This document shows, one piece after another, positions 35,701-46,632 of a stretch of DNA of 64,000 nucleotides. The stretch covers positions 1-64,000 of the forward strand of contig CACLUK010000003.1 in assembly GCA_902610115.1 (NCBI GenBank), written 5' to 3'. The stretch is from an uncultured Pelagibacteraceae bacterium. GTDB taxonomy: Bacteria > Pseudomonadota > Alphaproteobacteria > Pelagibacterales > Pelagibacteraceae. Position 1 is the first letter of the stretch. Each line of letters starts with the position of its first letter. The position numbers and the translations under genes were made by a program. The notes under the pieces are model-generated. The model searched no databases and had not been told where the DNA came from. It worked only from the letters and a program-made list of their open reading frames with translations.

Positions 35701-36177
35701 ATGACACTAAAAACGAATTTAAAGAACACATTATTAGTAATCTTTGCAACTTTAATACTTAGCGCTTGTTCAACTGCTAAAAAATCTGGTGATATAGAAG
35801 GTGATGTTTATACAGGTAAAGAAACAGTTGAGTTTTTAGCTGCTGGTGTTCCAGACAGAGTATTTTTTGCAACAAATAAATCTTCTTTAACAACTGCTTC
35901 AAGAGCTACTTTAAGAAAACAAGCTACATATCTTAGAAAAAATAAAAATCTTACTGTAACTATTGAGGGACACGCTGATGAAAGAGGAACTCGTGAATAT
36001 AACTTAGCTTTAGGAGAAAGAAGAGCTAATGCTGCGCGAGATTATTTAATGACTTATGGAATATCTGGTAAAAGAATTTCTGTTATAAGCTACGGAAAAG
36101 AAAAGCCGGTTAATCCAAAATCCTCACCTTTAGCTTGGTCTCAGAACAGAAGATCAGTCACAGTTAAAGTAAATTAA
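35701..36177 (+). CDS. pal: Peptidoglycan-associated lipoprotein Pal
   Basis: The 158-residue protein has a lipoprotein signal peptide with lipobox LSAC (Cys near residue 22) and a C-terminal OmpA-like domain with TIEGHADERGTREYNLALGERRA (from about 93; key part GHADERGTREYN). It anchors the outer membrane to peptidoglycan and closes the Tol-Pal chain. A 75-bp gap separates it from tolB, and a clear terminator follows it. Confidence 0.96.
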   Translation: MTLKTNLKNTLLVIFATLILSACSTAKKSGDIEGDVYTGKETVEFLAAGVPDRVFFATNKSSLTTASRATLRKQATYLRKNKNLTVTIEGHADERGTREYNLALGERRANAARDYLMTYGISGKRISVISYGKEKPVNPKSSPLAWSQNRRSVTVKVN

Positions 36178-36192
36178 TATTTTATTTATTAT

Positions 36193-36232
36193 AAAGACCC
36201 TTTGATTTATTCCATCAAGGGGTCTTTTTTTT
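36193..36232 (+). terminator. Rho-independent terminator after pal
   Basis: Two 14-base arms (36193-36206 and 36214-36227) pair with one T-G wobble around a 7-base loop, followed by a T-run to 36232. It is the clearest intrinsic terminator in the window and sits between pal and cpoB. Confidence 0.92.
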
Positions 36233-36259
36233 GCCATTTTATCAAATTAAAAATGAATC

Positions 36260-37219
36260 ATGTTGATTATCAGAAAGACTTTTTTAAGTTTAACGCTTTT
36301 GTTAACTCCATTTATTGTTTTTAGCTCTATAATTGCTGAGGAAGAGGAAATTTATTTAAAATCGATTTCTGATCAAATTCAAGTTATTACAAAGGATCTT
36401 AAAACTTTAGAAAAAGCTGTATATCAAAAATCAGATGCATCTTCACAAAACCTTATTTTAAAAAAAACTGATGGACTTAACGAAGATATTTTAACTAAAC
36501 ATCTTTTAAAGTTAAACGAAATTGAAGATCAATTCAGAGAATTAACTAATAAATTTGAAGAAGTAAATTTTAAATTAGATAAATTATCGACCAGAGTGAC
36601 AAAAATTCAATCTGATACCCAACTTCGTTTTTCTGATCTTGAAAATAATGAAACTGAGGTTATGCAAACCAAAAAAAATTTACCTGGTACAAGTAAGCCG
36701 CAGGATTTCGGAGCAAACCCAGGATATCAAACTACAAATCTTCCATCTCAACAATCAATAAACTCAGTAGAAAGCGCTCAAACTGTAATAACGGAAGAAC
36801 CTGAAAAGAAAGAGTCATTGCTACCAGATAAACCGCCAGCCGAACAATATGAATTTGCAGTAAGTTTCATGAAAATAGGAGATTATGAAACTGCTGAATT
36901 TGCATTAAAAGAATTTATAGAAAAAAATAAAGATCATGATCTAGCAGGTAGCGCTCAATACTGGTACGGAGAAACATTTAGAATAAGACAATTATATTCA
37001 GACGCTGCTACAGCGTATTTAGACGGTTATCAAAATTATCCAAAAAGTAAAAAAGCCCCAGATAATCTTTTAAAACTTGGAATTACTATGGTTCAATTAG
37101 GTGAAAAAGACCAAGGTTGTAAAATGATTTCAGGATTAAAAAAAGAATATCCAAAAGCGAGTAAGTCTGTGTTACAAAAAGCGCAGTATGAGCAAAAAAA
37201 ATTCAAATGTAAATCTTAA
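36260..37219 (+). CDS. cpoB: CpoB/YbgF-like cell division coordinator
   Basis: The 319-residue periplasmic protein has a signal peptide (about 1-27), an N-terminal coiled coil (about 30-135), a low-complexity linker, and C-terminal tetratricopeptide repeats from about 197 (EQYEFAVSFMKIGDYETAEFALKEF and later copies). CpoB links the Tol machine with peptidoglycan synthesis. It overlaps tilS by 32 bp in another frame. The start is the ATG at 36260; an earlier ATG at 36253 is out of frame. Confidence 0.9.
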   Translation: MLIIRKTFLSLTLLLTPFIVFSSIIAEEEEIYLKSISDQIQVITKDLKTLEKAVYQKSDASSQNLILKKTDGLNEDILTKHLLKLNEIEDQFRELTNKFEEVNFKLDKLSTRVTKIQSDTQLRFSDLENNETEVMQTKKNLPGTSKPQDFGANPGYQTTNLPSQQSINSVESAQTVITEEPEKKESLLPDKPPAEQYEFAVSFMKIGDYETAEFALKEFIEKNKDHDLAGSAQYWYGETFRIRQLYSDAATAYLDGYQNYPKSKKAPDNLLKLGITMVQLGEKDQGCKMISGLKKEYPKASKSVLQKAQYEQKKFKCKS

Positions 37220-38207
37220 GATTTACTTAAGAAATTCAAAAGACTTTTCTAATATTTACTCAAATTTTAAAAATAAATTTAAAAGCTACAAAAAAAAGTC
37301 TTTTGTAATCGCTGTTTCAGGTGGACCAGACAGTTTAGGATTAGTAGCTTTATCTAAAATGTATAATTTTGAAAATAAGATTAGTTTTAAATATGTTTTG
37401 GTTAATCATAATATTAGAAAAAATTCATCTAGTGAGGCAAAAAAAGTTGAAAAATTACTTAGAAGACAAAACATTAAATTAGATATTATTAATAATTACA
37501 AACTAATAAGTAAAAATATACAAGGCGAAGCGAGAAATGCAAGGTACAAGCTTCTTACAGAATATTGTAGAAAAAAAAATATTAAAAATTTAGTAACGGC
37601 GCATAATCTTGAAGATCAAGTTGAAACTTTTTTCATAAGATTATCCAGAGGTAGTGGATTAACTGGACTATCATCTATGAACGAGGTAACAAAAATTGAA
37701 AAAAGTATAAATCTTTATAGACCTTTGCTTGATGTAAAAAAAATTTCTCTTAAAAAAATCTCTGCAAACGTGTTTGGTAACTATATAAATGACCCTTCTA
37801 ATAAAAATACAAAATATCTTAGAACAAGAGTAAGACATTTACAGAAATACCTTAATAAAAGTGGAATTAGTTATGATCAAATTTTAAAATCAATTAATAA
37901 TTTAGCTTCTAGTAAAAAGGTCCTAGATGAACATTTTAAAAAGATCTATTTAAATACAACTAAAAAATTTAAAAATGAGATTAAAATTGATTTAATTAGA
38001 TTTAATGATTTAAACAATGAATTGAAAATAAGATTAATTAATAATTCTATAAAAGACTTAAAAAGAAATTATTACAACCCTAGGTCAAATAAAGTTATAA
38101 ATTTAATAAATAAAATCACTAAGAGGGATTTTAAAAGCTCTACTTTAGGCGGTTGTATTTTTTCAAAAAAAACTGATCATATTTCCTTGAAAAAAGAGAA
38201 AATATGA
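37188..38207 (+). CDS. tilS: tRNA(Ile)-lysidine synthase
   Basis: The 339-residue protein has the PP-loop SGGPDS (about 45-50) and a HNIRKNS segment, NLEDQVETFFIRLSRGSGLTGL and RPLLD, typical of TilS. The enzyme turns the CAT anticodon of a tRNA-Ile into lysidine-AT. It is shorter than E. coli TilS (about 430), with a reduced C-terminal domain. It begins within the cpoB end. Confidence 0.92.
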   Translation: MSKKNSNVNLKIYLRNSKDFSNIYSNFKNKFKSYKKKSFVIAVSGGPDSLGLVALSKMYNFENKISFKYVLVNHNIRKNSSSEAKKVEKLLRRQNIKLDIINNYKLISKNIQGEARNARYKLLTEYCRKKNIKNLVTAHNLEDQVETFFIRLSRGSGLTGLSSMNEVTKIEKSINLYRPLLDVKKISLKKISANVFGNYINDPSNKNTKYLRTRVRHLQKYLNKSGISYDQILKSINNLASSKKVLDEHFKKIYLNTTKKFKNEIKIDLIRFNDLNNELKIRLINNSIKDLKRNYYNPRSNKVINLINKITKRDFKSSTLGGCIFSKKTDHISLKKEKI

Positions 38208-38242
38208 TACTAATCGTCAAAATAATGCAATATTTTGTCTTA

Positions 38243-38272
38243 TTTACAACTAATTTAATTTTTAAGTATACT
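38243..38272 (+). promoter_or_regulatory. Candidate sigma-70 promoter before ftsH
   Basis: TTTACA at 38243-38248 and TATACT at 38267-38272, separated by 18 bases, each match five of six consensus positions. It lies 33 bp before the ftsH ATG in a 98-bp gap. In such A+T-rich DNA chance matches are common. Confidence 0.4.
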
Positions 38273-38305
38273 TGAGATTTAATAAATAATAATTATTTAA
38301 GAATT

Positions 38306-40201
38306 ATGAATGTCAAAAATTTAATAATGTGGGTCATTATAGTCTTACTTTCAGTAGGGCTATTCAACATGTTTCAAGACCCAAATAAAATTAAATCGGG
38401 AAGTAACTCTTTACCTTTTTCAAACTTTTTAAATGAAGTTGATGCCGGGCGGGTTGTTGAGGTCAAAATTCAAGGAAATAATATCTCAGGAGTTTTAGCT
38501 GACGGAAGTACTTTTTCCACGTATTCTCCAAATTACCCAGAACTCGTAGAAAAGCTCTCATCTAATGGCGTAAGTATAAATGCATCACCGCAAGAGGATA
38601 AAATGCCATCTCTGTTAGGAATATTACTATCATGGTTTCCAATGTTATTACTTATTGGAGTGTGGATATTTTTTATGCGTCAAATGCAAGGCGGTAAAGG
38701 TGGAGCAATGGGATTTGGAAGATCGAAAGCAAAATTATTAAATGAAGCCCAAGGGAAAGTTACATTTAACGATGTAGCTGGTGTAGAAGAAGCTAAAGAA
38801 GAAGTAGAAGAAATAGTTGAATTTTTAAAAGATCCTAAAAAATTTAGTAGACTAGGAGGAAAAATTCCTAAAGGCGCTTTGTTAATTGGACCGCCAGGTA
38901 CAGGAAAAACTTTACTTGCAAAAGCAATAGCTGGTGAGGCTAACGTTCCATTTTTCTCAATATCAGGTTCTGATTTTGTTGAAATGTTTGTTGGAGTTGG
39001 TGCTTCAAGAGTTAGAGACATGTTTGAACAAGGCAAAAAACATTCTCCTTGCATTATATTTATCGATGAGATTGATGCTGTTGGAAGAAGTAGAGGAGCA
39101 GGTTTAGGAGGGGGTAATGATGAGCGTGAGCAAACATTAAACCAACTTCTAGTAGAAATGGATGGATTTGATACAAACGAAGGTATAATACTTATAGCAG
39201 CAACTAACAGACCTGATGTTTTGGATCCAGCACTTTTAAGACCAGGTAGATTTGATAGACAAGTAGTTGTAGGTAATCCAGATATAATTGGAAGAGAGCA
39301 AATTCTTAAAGTTCATGTAAAAAAAATAAATACAGGTCCAGATGTTAAATTAAGAACAATAGCTAGAGGAACACCAGGTTTTTCTGGCGCTGACCTTGCA
39401 AATTTAATTAATGAGTCAGCATTGCTTGCAGCTAGAAAAAATAAAAGAGTTGTTACAATGTCAGATATTGAAGAGGCTAAAGACAAGGTAATGATGGGAG
39501 CTGAAAGAAGATCGATGGTTATGTCAGAAGACGAGAAAAAGTTAACTGCTTACCATGAAGGAGGCCATGCAATTGTTGCGCTTAATGAAAAAGCATCAGA
39601 CCCAATTCATAAAGCTACAATTATTCCAAGAGGTAGAGCATTAGGTATGGTGATGAGACTTCCTGAGAGAGATCAATTATCTGTTACAAGGGAAAAAATG
39701 CACGCAGATATAGCTGTTGCTATGGGAGGAAGAATAGCTGAAGAAATAATTTTTGGTCATGATAAAGTTACATCAGGCGCATCATCAGATATTGAAATGG
39801 TCACTAAGATGGCGAAAAATATGGTGACAAAATATGGTATGACAACAGAACTAGGTACTATAGCATACGGGGAAAACGAGGAAGAAGTATTTTTAGGTAG
39901 ATCCGTTACAAAACAACAAAATATGTCAGAAGAGACTGCAAAAAAAATCGATGCAGAAGTAAAGAAAATTGTAGATAAAGGTTATGAAAGAGCAAGAAAA
40001 GTACTTACGGAAAAAATTGATGATCTTCACAAAATAGCAAAAGCTTTATTAATTTACGAAACTTTATCAGGAGATGAAATCAGGGATTTAATTCTAAAAG
40101 ATATCAAGCCAACTAGGTCATTTAGAGAAGAGGAAAGTGATGATGGAAAATCATCTTCTGCCCTAGGTTCAATAGGATTAAAACCAAAACCTGCTATCTA
40201 A
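38306..40201 (+). CDS. ftsH: ATP-dependent zinc metalloprotease FtsH
   Basis: The 631-residue inner-membrane AAA protease has two N-terminal helices (about 4-22 and 100-120), Walker A GPPGTGKT (near 195), Walker [10 protein letters not shown], the second region of homology [19 protein letters not shown], and the zinc site HEGGH (near 417-421). It degrades misfolded membrane proteins and, in E. coli, sigma-32; rpoH is in this window too. Confidence 0.97.
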   Translation: MNVKNLIMWVIIVLLSVGLFNMFQDPNKIKSGSNSLPFSNFLNEVDAGRVVEVKIQGNNISGVLADGSTFSTYSPNYPELVEKLSSNGVSINASPQEDKMPSLLGILLSWFPMLLLIGVWIFFMRQMQGGKGGAMGFGRSKAKLLNEAQGKVTFNDVAGVEEAKEEVEEIVEFLKDPKKFSRLGGKIPKGALLIGPPGTGKTLLAKAIAGEANVPFFSISGSDFVEMFVGVGASRVRDMFEQGKKHSPCIIFIDEIDAVGRSRGAGLGGGNDEREQTLNQLLVEMDGFDTNEGIILIAATNRPDVLDPALLRPGRFDRQVVVGNPDIIGREQILKVHVKKINTGPDVKLRTIARGTPGFSGADLANLINESALLAARKNKRVVTMSDIEEAKDKVMMGAERRSMVMSEDEKKLTAYHEGGHAIVALNEKASDPIHKATIIPRGRALGMVMRLPERDQLSVTREKMHADIAVAMGGRIAEEIIFGHDKVTSGASSDIEMVTKMAKNMVTKYGMTTELGTIAYGENEEEVFLGRSVTKQQNMSEETAKKIDAEVKKIVDKGYERARKVLTEKIDDLHKIAKALLIYETLSGDEIRDLILKDIKPTRSFREEESDDGKSSSALGSIGLKPKPAI

Positions 40202-40205
40202 AGAC

Positions 40206-41267
40206 ATGATTAAATATTACACAAGGGCGTGTAATTTTTATTATGGTGCACAAGCTAAATTTCTAATAAAAAAAAAGAAAGCTTTACCTTTGTGCGGAAA
40301 AAAAAATATAGCCTTTGACACACTTGAGATTTTTTCTAAAAAACAAAAAAAAATAAAAAGTAAATTTGTAAATATAAAAGAAATTAAATATTTAAACAAA
40401 TTAGAATTAAGCAAAATACAAAAAGATCTAAAGAAAATCACTTCAAAAAGAAAAAATTTTTTGAAGAATATAAGTTTTGCTAATCCGATTATAATGGGAA
40501 TTCTAAATTTGACCCCAGATAGTTTTTCAGATGGAGGTAAATTTAATAATGATAATAAATCTTTTAAGCATATCTCAAAAATGATTAAATCAGGCGCTGA
40601 GATAATTGATATTGGCGGTGAGTCTACGCGTCCAGGATCTAAAGATATAAATTCAAAAGTAGAGTTTAAAAGAATAAAAAACGTTTTAAAAAGATTTAAG
40701 AAAAAATATAAAAAAACATGTTTATCTTTAGACACAAGAAAACCTGAAATAATGGATCAAGGGTTGAAATATGGAGTTAACTTAATAAATGATGTTTCAG
40801 GTTTTAGTTATGGAAAAGTTTCTCCTTTAATACTTAAAAAAAATAAGATCTCTAAAGTTTTGCACCATATGAAAGGAACTCCTAATACTATGCAATTAAA
40901 ACCGAGTTATAACAACGTCCTATTAGATATTTACGATTATTTTGAGAAAAATATTAATAATAAATTTTTAGATAAAAAGATTATTTTAGATCCAGGTATT
41001 GGATTTGGTAAAACCTTGAAACATAATTTGATTTTAATTTCTAAAATATCACTATTTCATAGCTTGGGATTGCCAATTTTAGTTGGTACTTCTAGAAAAA
41101 GATTTATAAATCAAATTAGTGGTGAGTTTGATAGCAAAGAGAGATTAGGAGGGACATTAGCATCTGTACTTTTTCTACTTTTACAAGGAGTACAAATGTT
41201 TAGAGTTCACAATGTTAACGAAATAAAACAAGGAATTTTAATTTTCAATAAAATTATATCAAAATAA
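40206..41267 (+). CDS. folP: Dihydropteroate synthase
   Basis: The catalytic domain begins near residue 95 with IMGILNLTPDSFSDGGKF, then GAEIIDIGGESTRPGS, DTRKPEI, NDVSGF, HMKGTP and DPGIGFGKT. It joins pABA and dihydropterin pyrophosphate in folate synthesis. The 353-residue length includes a Lys-rich N-terminal extension of about 90 residues. Similar-length extensions occur in some alphaproteobacterial enzymes. It overlaps glmM by one base. Confidence 0.93.
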   Translation: MIKYYTRACNFYYGAQAKFLIKKKKALPLCGKKNIAFDTLEIFSKKQKKIKSKFVNIKEIKYLNKLELSKIQKDLKKITSKRKNFLKNISFANPIIMGILNLTPDSFSDGGKFNNDNKSFKHISKMIKSGAEIIDIGGESTRPGSKDINSKVEFKRIKNVLKRFKKKYKKTCLSLDTRKPEIMDQGLKYGVNLINDVSGFSYGKVSPLILKKNKISKVLHHMKGTPNTMQLKPSYNNVLLDIYDYFEKNINNKFLDKKIILDPGIGFGKTLKHNLILISKISLFHSLGLPILVGTSRKRFINQISGEFDSKERLGGTLASVLFLLLQGVQMFRVHNVNEIKQGILIFNKIISK

Positions 41268-42598
41268 TGAAAAATAAATATTTTGGAACTGACGGAATAA
41301 GAGGAAAAGTTAATCAAGGTAATATTACTGGAGAAAAATTTTTTAAATTTGGTCTTGCTTCTGGAACATATTTTAAAAATCAAAAAAAAACTAAACAAAT
41401 TGCTGTAATAGCTAAGGACACAAGACTTTCAGGTTACACACTAGAGCCAGCATTAGTGTCTGGATTAGTTTCCGGCGGAATGCATGTTTTTACTTTAGGG
41501 CCATTACCAACAAATGGATTAGCAATGCTTACAAAATATATGAAAGCAAATATGGGAATTATGATTACTGCATCGCATAACCCTTACTATGATAACGGTT
41601 TAAAATTATTTGGTCCTGATGGAATGAAATTATCAGATAAAATTGAAAAAAAAATTGAAAAACTTATAGACGCAAAAAACACAAAACAATTAACAGACCC
41701 AAAATTACTTGGAAGAGTGAAAAGGTTAGAAAATGGTAATGAAAAATATATAAAAATATTAAAGAGCAATTTCCCTAAAAATTTTCATCTTAAAGGTATG
41801 AAAATTGTTCTAGATTGTGCAAATGGAGCCTCTTATAAAGCTGCACCAAAATTACTTAGAGATTTAGGAGCTAAAATAATATCGATTGGTATTAAACCCA
41901 ATGGATTAAATATTAATAAAAAATGTGGATCGACTTACCCTTCAAAACTTAAATTTGCAGTAAAAAAATATAAAGCCAATGTGGGAATTTCATTTGATGG
42001 AGACGCAGACAGAATTATAATGTGTGATGAAAATGGTAAAATTATAGACGGTGATCAAATAATAGCGATGTTAGCTAGAAGATGGAAATCCAAAAAAATT
42101 TTAAAGGGTGGTGTAATTGGAACTTTAATGTCTAACTTTGGTTTGGAAAAATTTTTAAAAAATGAAAAAATTAGATTTTATAGATCAAAAGTTGGAGACA
42201 GATATGTAAAAGAGAAAATGAAAAAATGTAATTTTAATTTAGGTGGGGAACAGTCTGGTCACATTATTTTAGGTAAATTTGCTACAACAGGTGATGGGCT
42301 GTTAGTGGCTTTAGAGGTCCTTTTTTCTCTAAGAAAAGGAATAAAAGCTAGCAAATTGTTAAGTGTATTTACGCCTGTTCCGCAAGTTTTAGAAAATGTT
42401 ACTGTTAAAGATAAGAATGTAATAAATCTTTCTAAAACTAAGAACTCAATAAAAGTTGCAACTAAACTATTAGGATCCAAAGGTAGAATATTGGTAAGAA
42501 AGTCAGGCACTGAGCCAAAAATTAGGATAATGGTAGAGTCATATGATAAACACTTGATTGTAAAATGTATAAATATAATTAAAAGATCAATTAATTAA
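41267..42598 (+). CDS. glmM: Phosphoglucosamine mutase
   Basis: The 443-residue enzyme has FGTDGIRGKVN at the N-terminus, the phosphoserine loop TASHNPYYDNGLK (near 101-113), the metal-binding DGDADR (near 245-250) and RKSGTEPKIRIM near the end. It makes glucosamine-1-phosphate for cell-wall UDP-GlcNAc. It lies in the conserved ftsH-folP-glmM order. Confidence 0.96.
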   Translation: MKNKYFGTDGIRGKVNQGNITGEKFFKFGLASGTYFKNQKKTKQIAVIAKDTRLSGYTLEPALVSGLVSGGMHVFTLGPLPTNGLAMLTKYMKANMGIMITASHNPYYDNGLKLFGPDGMKLSDKIEKKIEKLIDAKNTKQLTDPKLLGRVKRLENGNEKYIKILKSNFPKNFHLKGMKIVLDCANGASYKAAPKLLRDLGAKIISIGIKPNGLNINKKCGSTYPSKLKFAVKKYKANVGISFDGDADRIIMCDENGKIIDGDQIIAMLARRWKSKKILKGGVIGTLMSNFGLEKFLKNEKIRFYRSKVGDRYVKEKMKKCNFNLGGEQSGHIILGKFATTGDGLLVALEVLFSLRKGIKASKLLSVFTPVPQVLENVTVKDKNVINLSKTKNSIKVATKLLGSKGRILVRKSGTEPKIRIMVESYDKHLIVKCINIIKRSIN

Positions 42599-42599
42599 T

Positions 42600-43412
42600 T
42601 TGAAACCTAGATCTAAAATTTTAATAATTGCCGGCTCAGACTCATCTGGAGGAGCCGGTGTGCAGGCTGATATAAAAACTGTTACTTCTTTAGGCGGATA
42701 CGCAATGACCGCAATAACAGCCGTGACTGCTCAAAATACAAACGGTGTGCATTCTGTATTTCCAATAAAACCTAAGGAAATCGAAAAACAAATTTTATTT
42801 ACTTGTTCGGATATTAAACCAGATGCCGTCAAAATTGGAATGCTTCATTCTTCAAAAGTAATTACCGCAGTAATAAGATCATTAAAAAAAATTAGGATAA
42901 GACAAATCATTTTAGATCCAGTGATGGTTGCAAAAGGCGGAACAAGGCTGATAAATGACTCTGCGATTAAAATACTTATAGATAGTTTAATTAAAAAATC
43001 TCTTATAATAACACCCAATATTCCAGAAGCTGAAGTAATTACAAAAAGCAAAATTAGAAATTTAGACGATATGATAAAAGCTTCAAAAACTATTCTAAAA
43101 CTTGGAGCTAAAAATGTTTTACTAAAAGGAGGACACAGAAAATCTAAAAAAGTAGAGGATGTTTATTTGGGAGAATATGGTTTCAAAGTATTTAAAAATA
43201 AAAAATTTAAAACAAAAAATACCCATGGAACTGGCTGTAGTTTATCAAGTGCAATTGCATTGTTTTTATCATGTGGAAAACCTCTAAAGACATCTTGTGA
43301 GTTAGGAATTAAATATGTTAACCAATCAATTAAATCTAATCTAAATTATGGAAAAGGCAATGGTCCGGTTAATCATTTAAATTCAATAGAGGTAAATAAA
43401 GATTTCTTATAA
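42600..43412 (+). CDS. thiD: Hydroxymethylpyrimidine (phosphate) kinase
   Basis: The 270-residue ribokinase-fold protein has [17 protein letters not shown] (near 11-27), [23 protein letters not shown] and the anion-hole GTGCSLSSA. It phosphorylates HMP and HMP-phosphate for thiamine synthesis. The start is TTG at 42600, 1 bp after glmM. With thiE here it fits salvage of an imported pyrimidine; no thiC is seen in the window. Confidence 0.93.
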   Translation: MKPRSKILIIAGSDSSGGAGVQADIKTVTSLGGYAMTAITAVTAQNTNGVHSVFPIKPKEIEKQILFTCSDIKPDAVKIGMLHSSKVITAVIRSLKKIRIRQIILDPVMVAKGGTRLINDSAIKILIDSLIKKSLIITPNIPEAEVITKSKIRNLDDMIKASKTILKLGAKNVLLKGGHRKSKKVEDVYLGEYGFKVFKNKKFKTKNTHGTGCSLSSAIALFLSCGKPLKTSCELGIKYVNQSIKSNLNYGKGNGPVNHLNSIEVNKDFL

Positions 43413-44704
43413 TGAAAAATGTTGTTGTTGTAGGTTCACAATGGGGAGACGAAGGCAAAGGAAAGATCGTAGACTGGTTGTCAAGTGAGGCTGATGTAGT
43501 TGTACGTTTTCAAGGCGGACACAACGCTGGACATACTTTAGTTATCGATAAAAAAGTATTCAAATTAAGACTTCTCCCGTCAGGAATAGTTAGAAAAGGA
43601 AAAATTTCTATATTAGGAAATGGAGTAGTTATAGATCCTTGGGCTTTACTAGATGAAATAAAAGAAATAAAAAAACAAGGAGTCGATGTTACACCTGATA
43701 ATTTTATGATTTCAGAAACAGCCTCTTTAATATTACCATTTCATCAAGAGATGGATGAAATCAGAGAAGATGCAGCGGGAAATGAAAAAATTGGAACGAC
43801 CAGAAGAGGAATCGGGCCATGTTATGAGGATAAAGTAGGAAGAAGATCAATAAGAGTTATGGACTTAAGATCAAAGAGTAATTTGGATAACAGATTAGAA
43901 AATGTTTTATTACATCATAACGCTATTAGAAAAGGATTAAAAAAGAAAATTTTTAAAAAAGAAGATCTTAAAAAAAAACTTTTAAAAATAGCTCCTGAAA
44001 TTTTAAAATTTGCAAAACCAGTTTGGCTTAAACTGGATGAATTTAAAAACGAAAGAAAAAAAATATTATTCGAGGGTGCCCAAGGAATACTTTTAGATGT
44101 GGATCACGGGACCTATCCATATGTGACATCATCAAATACAGTTCCAGCAACTGCAGCAACTGGATCGGGGTCAGGTCCAGATAAAATCGGTTATATTTTA
44201 GGTATAACAAAAGCTTACACAACAAGAGTTGGGAGCGGACCTTTTCCTACAGAATTAAAAGATAAAATTGGTGAAAGTTTAGGTAAAAGAGGAAATGAAT
44301 TTGGAACTGTTACTGCTAGAAAAAGAAGATGTGGGTGGTTCGACGGAGTATTAGTTCGCCAAACAATTAAAATTTCAGGAATAAATGGAATTGCTCTTAC
44401 AAAACTTGATGTGCTAGATGATCTTAATGAAATTAAAATTTGTATTGGATATGAATTAAATGGAAAAAAAATAGATTATTTGCCCGCAGCTACTGAAGAT
44501 CAATTCAATATAAAACCTATTTACCGAGTTTACAAAGGTTGGAAGACTAATACCCAAGGTATTAGAAATATGAGGGACTTGCCTGAAAATGCAAAAAAAT
44601 ATATTTATGGATTAGAAGATTTTATTGGAGCTAAAATATCTAGCATTTCTACAAGTCCAGAAAGAGACGACACTATTTTAGTAGAGGATCCTTTTAAAAC
44701 CTAA
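43412..44704 (+). CDS. purA: Adenylosuccinate synthetase
   Basis: The 430-residue enzyme has [16 protein letters not shown] (7-22), [45 protein letters not shown] and [11 protein letters not shown]. It commits IMP to AMP synthesis using GTP and aspartate. Its stop interlocks with that of convergent rpoH in the four bases 44701-44704. Confidence 0.97.
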   Translation: MKNVVVVGSQWGDEGKGKIVDWLSSEADVVVRFQGGHNAGHTLVIDKKVFKLRLLPSGIVRKGKISILGNGVVIDPWALLDEIKEIKKQGVDVTPDNFMISETASLILPFHQEMDEIREDAAGNEKIGTTRRGIGPCYEDKVGRRSIRVMDLRSKSNLDNRLENVLLHHNAIRKGLKKKIFKKEDLKKKLLKIAPEILKFAKPVWLKLDEFKNERKKILFEGAQGILLDVDHGTYPYVTSSNTVPATAATGSGSGPDKIGYILGITKAYTTRVGSGPFPTELKDKIGESLGKRGNEFGTVTARKRRCGWFDGVLVRQTIKISGINGIALTKLDVLDDLNEIKICIGYELNGKKIDYLPAATEDQFNIKPIYRVYKGWKTNTQGIRNMRDLPENAKKYIYGLEDFIGAKISSISTSPERDDTILVEDPFKT

Positions 44705-45597
44705 TTTAAAGGCAGCAAGTTTTTTGATTTGCTAGAATTAATCATTGATTTTTGCAGTTTTTCAAAAGCTTTAGTTTCAATTTGTCTAATTCTTTCTCTA
44801 CTTATTTTATATTTTTTACTAAGTTCCTCCAATGTGTCCGGCTCATCTTTTAATCTTCTTGATATTATAATTTCTTTCTCTCTCTCATTCAGAATGTTCA
44901 TCGCTTCTTTTAATAATTTTTTTTTATCTTCATACTCCTGTTTTTGTGAAATCAAAAGCTCTTGGTCAAGACTATCATCAGGTAACCAATCTTGCCATTC
45001 TTCAGCTTCTCCAGACTTAATAGGATCATTTAATGATTTTTCTTGGCCCATCATCCTTCTATTCATATTCACAACTTCATTTGAGTCTACGTCTAATCTT
45101 TTTGAGATCTCCTTTACATGCTCATCTCTTAAATCTCCATCTTGACCTGGAGCAATTTGATTTTTAATTTTTTTAAGATTAAAAAAAAGTTTTTTTTGAG
45201 CTGTAGTTGTTCCCATTTTAACTAAACTCCATGATCTTAATACATATTCTTGAATTGCAGCCTTAATCCACCACATTGCGTATGTGGCTAATCTAAATCC
45301 TTTATCAGGATCAAATTTTTTGACAGCTTGCATAAGGCCAATGTTTCCCTCTGAAATTAGTTCATTTACCGGTAAACCGTAACCTCTATACCCCATTGCA
45401 ATCTTTGCAACTAACCTCAAATGGCTTGTTACTAATTTATGAGCAGATTGTAAATTACCATTCTCTCTCCAATTTTTTGCTAACATGTACTCTTCTTCTG
45501 CATCTAACATTGGGAATTTTTTTATTTGAGAAAGATATATTGAAAGGCTTCCAGCTGATGGAGTTGGTAAATTACTTATCTTATTATTTTCACTCAT
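44701..45597 (-). CDS. rpoH: RNA polymerase sigma-32 factor
   Basis: The 298-residue sigma factor has the region 2 core ([32 protein letters not shown]; key part [13 protein letters not shown]), the RpoH-box-like [11 protein letters not shown] (near 132-142) that separates RpoH from other sigmas, and a region 4 helix-turn-helix [13 protein letters not shown]. It drives heat-shock gene expression. It is convergent with purA. Confidence 0.95.
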   Translation of the reverse strand: MSENNKISNLPTPSAGSLSIYLSQIKKFPMLDAEEEYMLAKNWRENGNLQSAHKLVTSHLRLVAKIAMGYRGYGLPVNELISEGNIGLMQAVKKFDPDKGFRLATYAMWWIKAAIQEYVLRSWSLVKMGTTTAQKKLFFNLKKIKNQIAPGQDGDLRDEHVKEISKRLDVDSNEVVNMNRRMMGQEKSLNDPIKSGEAEEWQDWLPDDSLDQELLISQKQEYEDKKKLLKEAMNILNEREKEIIISRRLKDEPDTLEELSKKYKISRERIRQIETKAFEKLQKSMINSSKSKNLLPLN

Positions 45598-45628
45598 ATC
45601 TTAAGATTTATATAATAAAAAAATTTTT

Positions 45629-46609
45629 TCAACCACTTAGATTTGTAAGCAAATTTAACATTTTTTTGAAATCTTGAGGAGGAGATGTCTTAAAATCTAT
45701 CCATTTATTTTTTGTAGGGTGAATAAACTCTAACGTTTGTGCGTGCAATGCTTGACCTGTGATATCATTTAAACTTTCCAAAAAATTTTGATTTATTTTT
45801 TTAAAATTGGGATTTTTTTTACCGTACTGTTTATCACCAATTATTGATGTACCCTTATACTTCATGTGGACTCTAATTTGGTGTGTTCTACCTGTTTTTA
45901 ATTCACACTCTATCAAACTAATTTTAGGTATTTCATTAATATCAAATATTTTAACTGTTTTGTAATTTGTTATGGCTTTTTTTCCTTTAAAATCACTTAC
46001 TGTCATTAGTTGCCTATTTTTTTTATTTCTAGAAATTAAAGTTTCAATTTTACCTTTTAATGGTCTAACAACTCCCCATATTAAACAAATATATTTTCTT
46101 TTAATTGTATGTTCACTAAATTGTTTACCAAGCTTTGAGTGAGCTAAATTGTTTTTCGCTACTACTAATAAACCGCTAGTTTCTTTATCAATTCTATGAA
46201 CTATTCCGGGGCGCATATCACCATTAATATTAGATAAGTTATTCTTATATTTATACGCTAAAGCATTAGCTAGCGTATTTTCAGGATTGCCAGCACCTGG
46301 ATGAACCACCATTCCTTTAGGTTTATTTATTACAAGTATATCTTTATCTTCATAGACAATTTCAAATTTGATTTTTTTTGGCTTTAATTTATTTTTTTCA
46401 TTCAAAAAAATTCTTATAGTTATTTTATCTTTAAATTTTACTTTAGTAGAGGGAGAAAAGTTAATAATACCATTTATCTTAACTCCCTTTGTTTCAATAA
46501 TTTTTTTTAAAAGAGAGCGAGAATATTTTTTCAATTTATTTTGCAAGTATAAATCTAGTCTTTTGTTGTCTTCTGCTTTGATTACTAATAATTTTATTGT
46601 TTTATCCAT
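45629..46609 (-). CDS. rluD: Ribosomal large subunit pseudouridine synthase (RluD family)
   Basis: The 326-residue protein has an N-terminal S4 RNA-binding domain (about 15-75), KPKGMVVHPGAGN, and the catalytic-Asp motif HRIDKETSGLLVVAK (near 138-152), followed by ELKTGRTHQIRVHM. It makes pseudouridines in 23S rRNA; RluD rather than RluC is a best guess. It is 31 bp upstream of rpoH in the same direction. Confidence 0.9.
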   Translation of the reverse strand: MDKTIKLLVIKAEDNKRLDLYLQNKLKKYSRSLLKKIIETKGVKINGIINFSPSTKVKFKDKITIRIFLNEKNKLKPKKIKFEIVYEDKDILVINKPKGMVVHPGAGNPENTLANALAYKYKNNLSNINGDMRPGIVHRIDKETSGLLVVAKNNLAHSKLGKQFSEHTIKRKYICLIWGVVRPLKGKIETLISRNKKNRQLMTVSDFKGKKAITNYKTVKIFDINEIPKISLIECELKTGRTHQIRVHMKYKGTSIIGDKQYGKKNPNFKKINQNFLESLNDITGQALHAQTLEFIHPTKNKWIDFKTSPPQDFKKMLNLLTNLSG

Positions 46610-46632
46610 AAATTAATTTAAAGTACAAATAT

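Noticed and set aside
40241-40735. 164-codon minus-strand frame opposite folP
   Set aside because: It is a Phe/Ile-rich shadow of the Lys-rich folP N-terminus.
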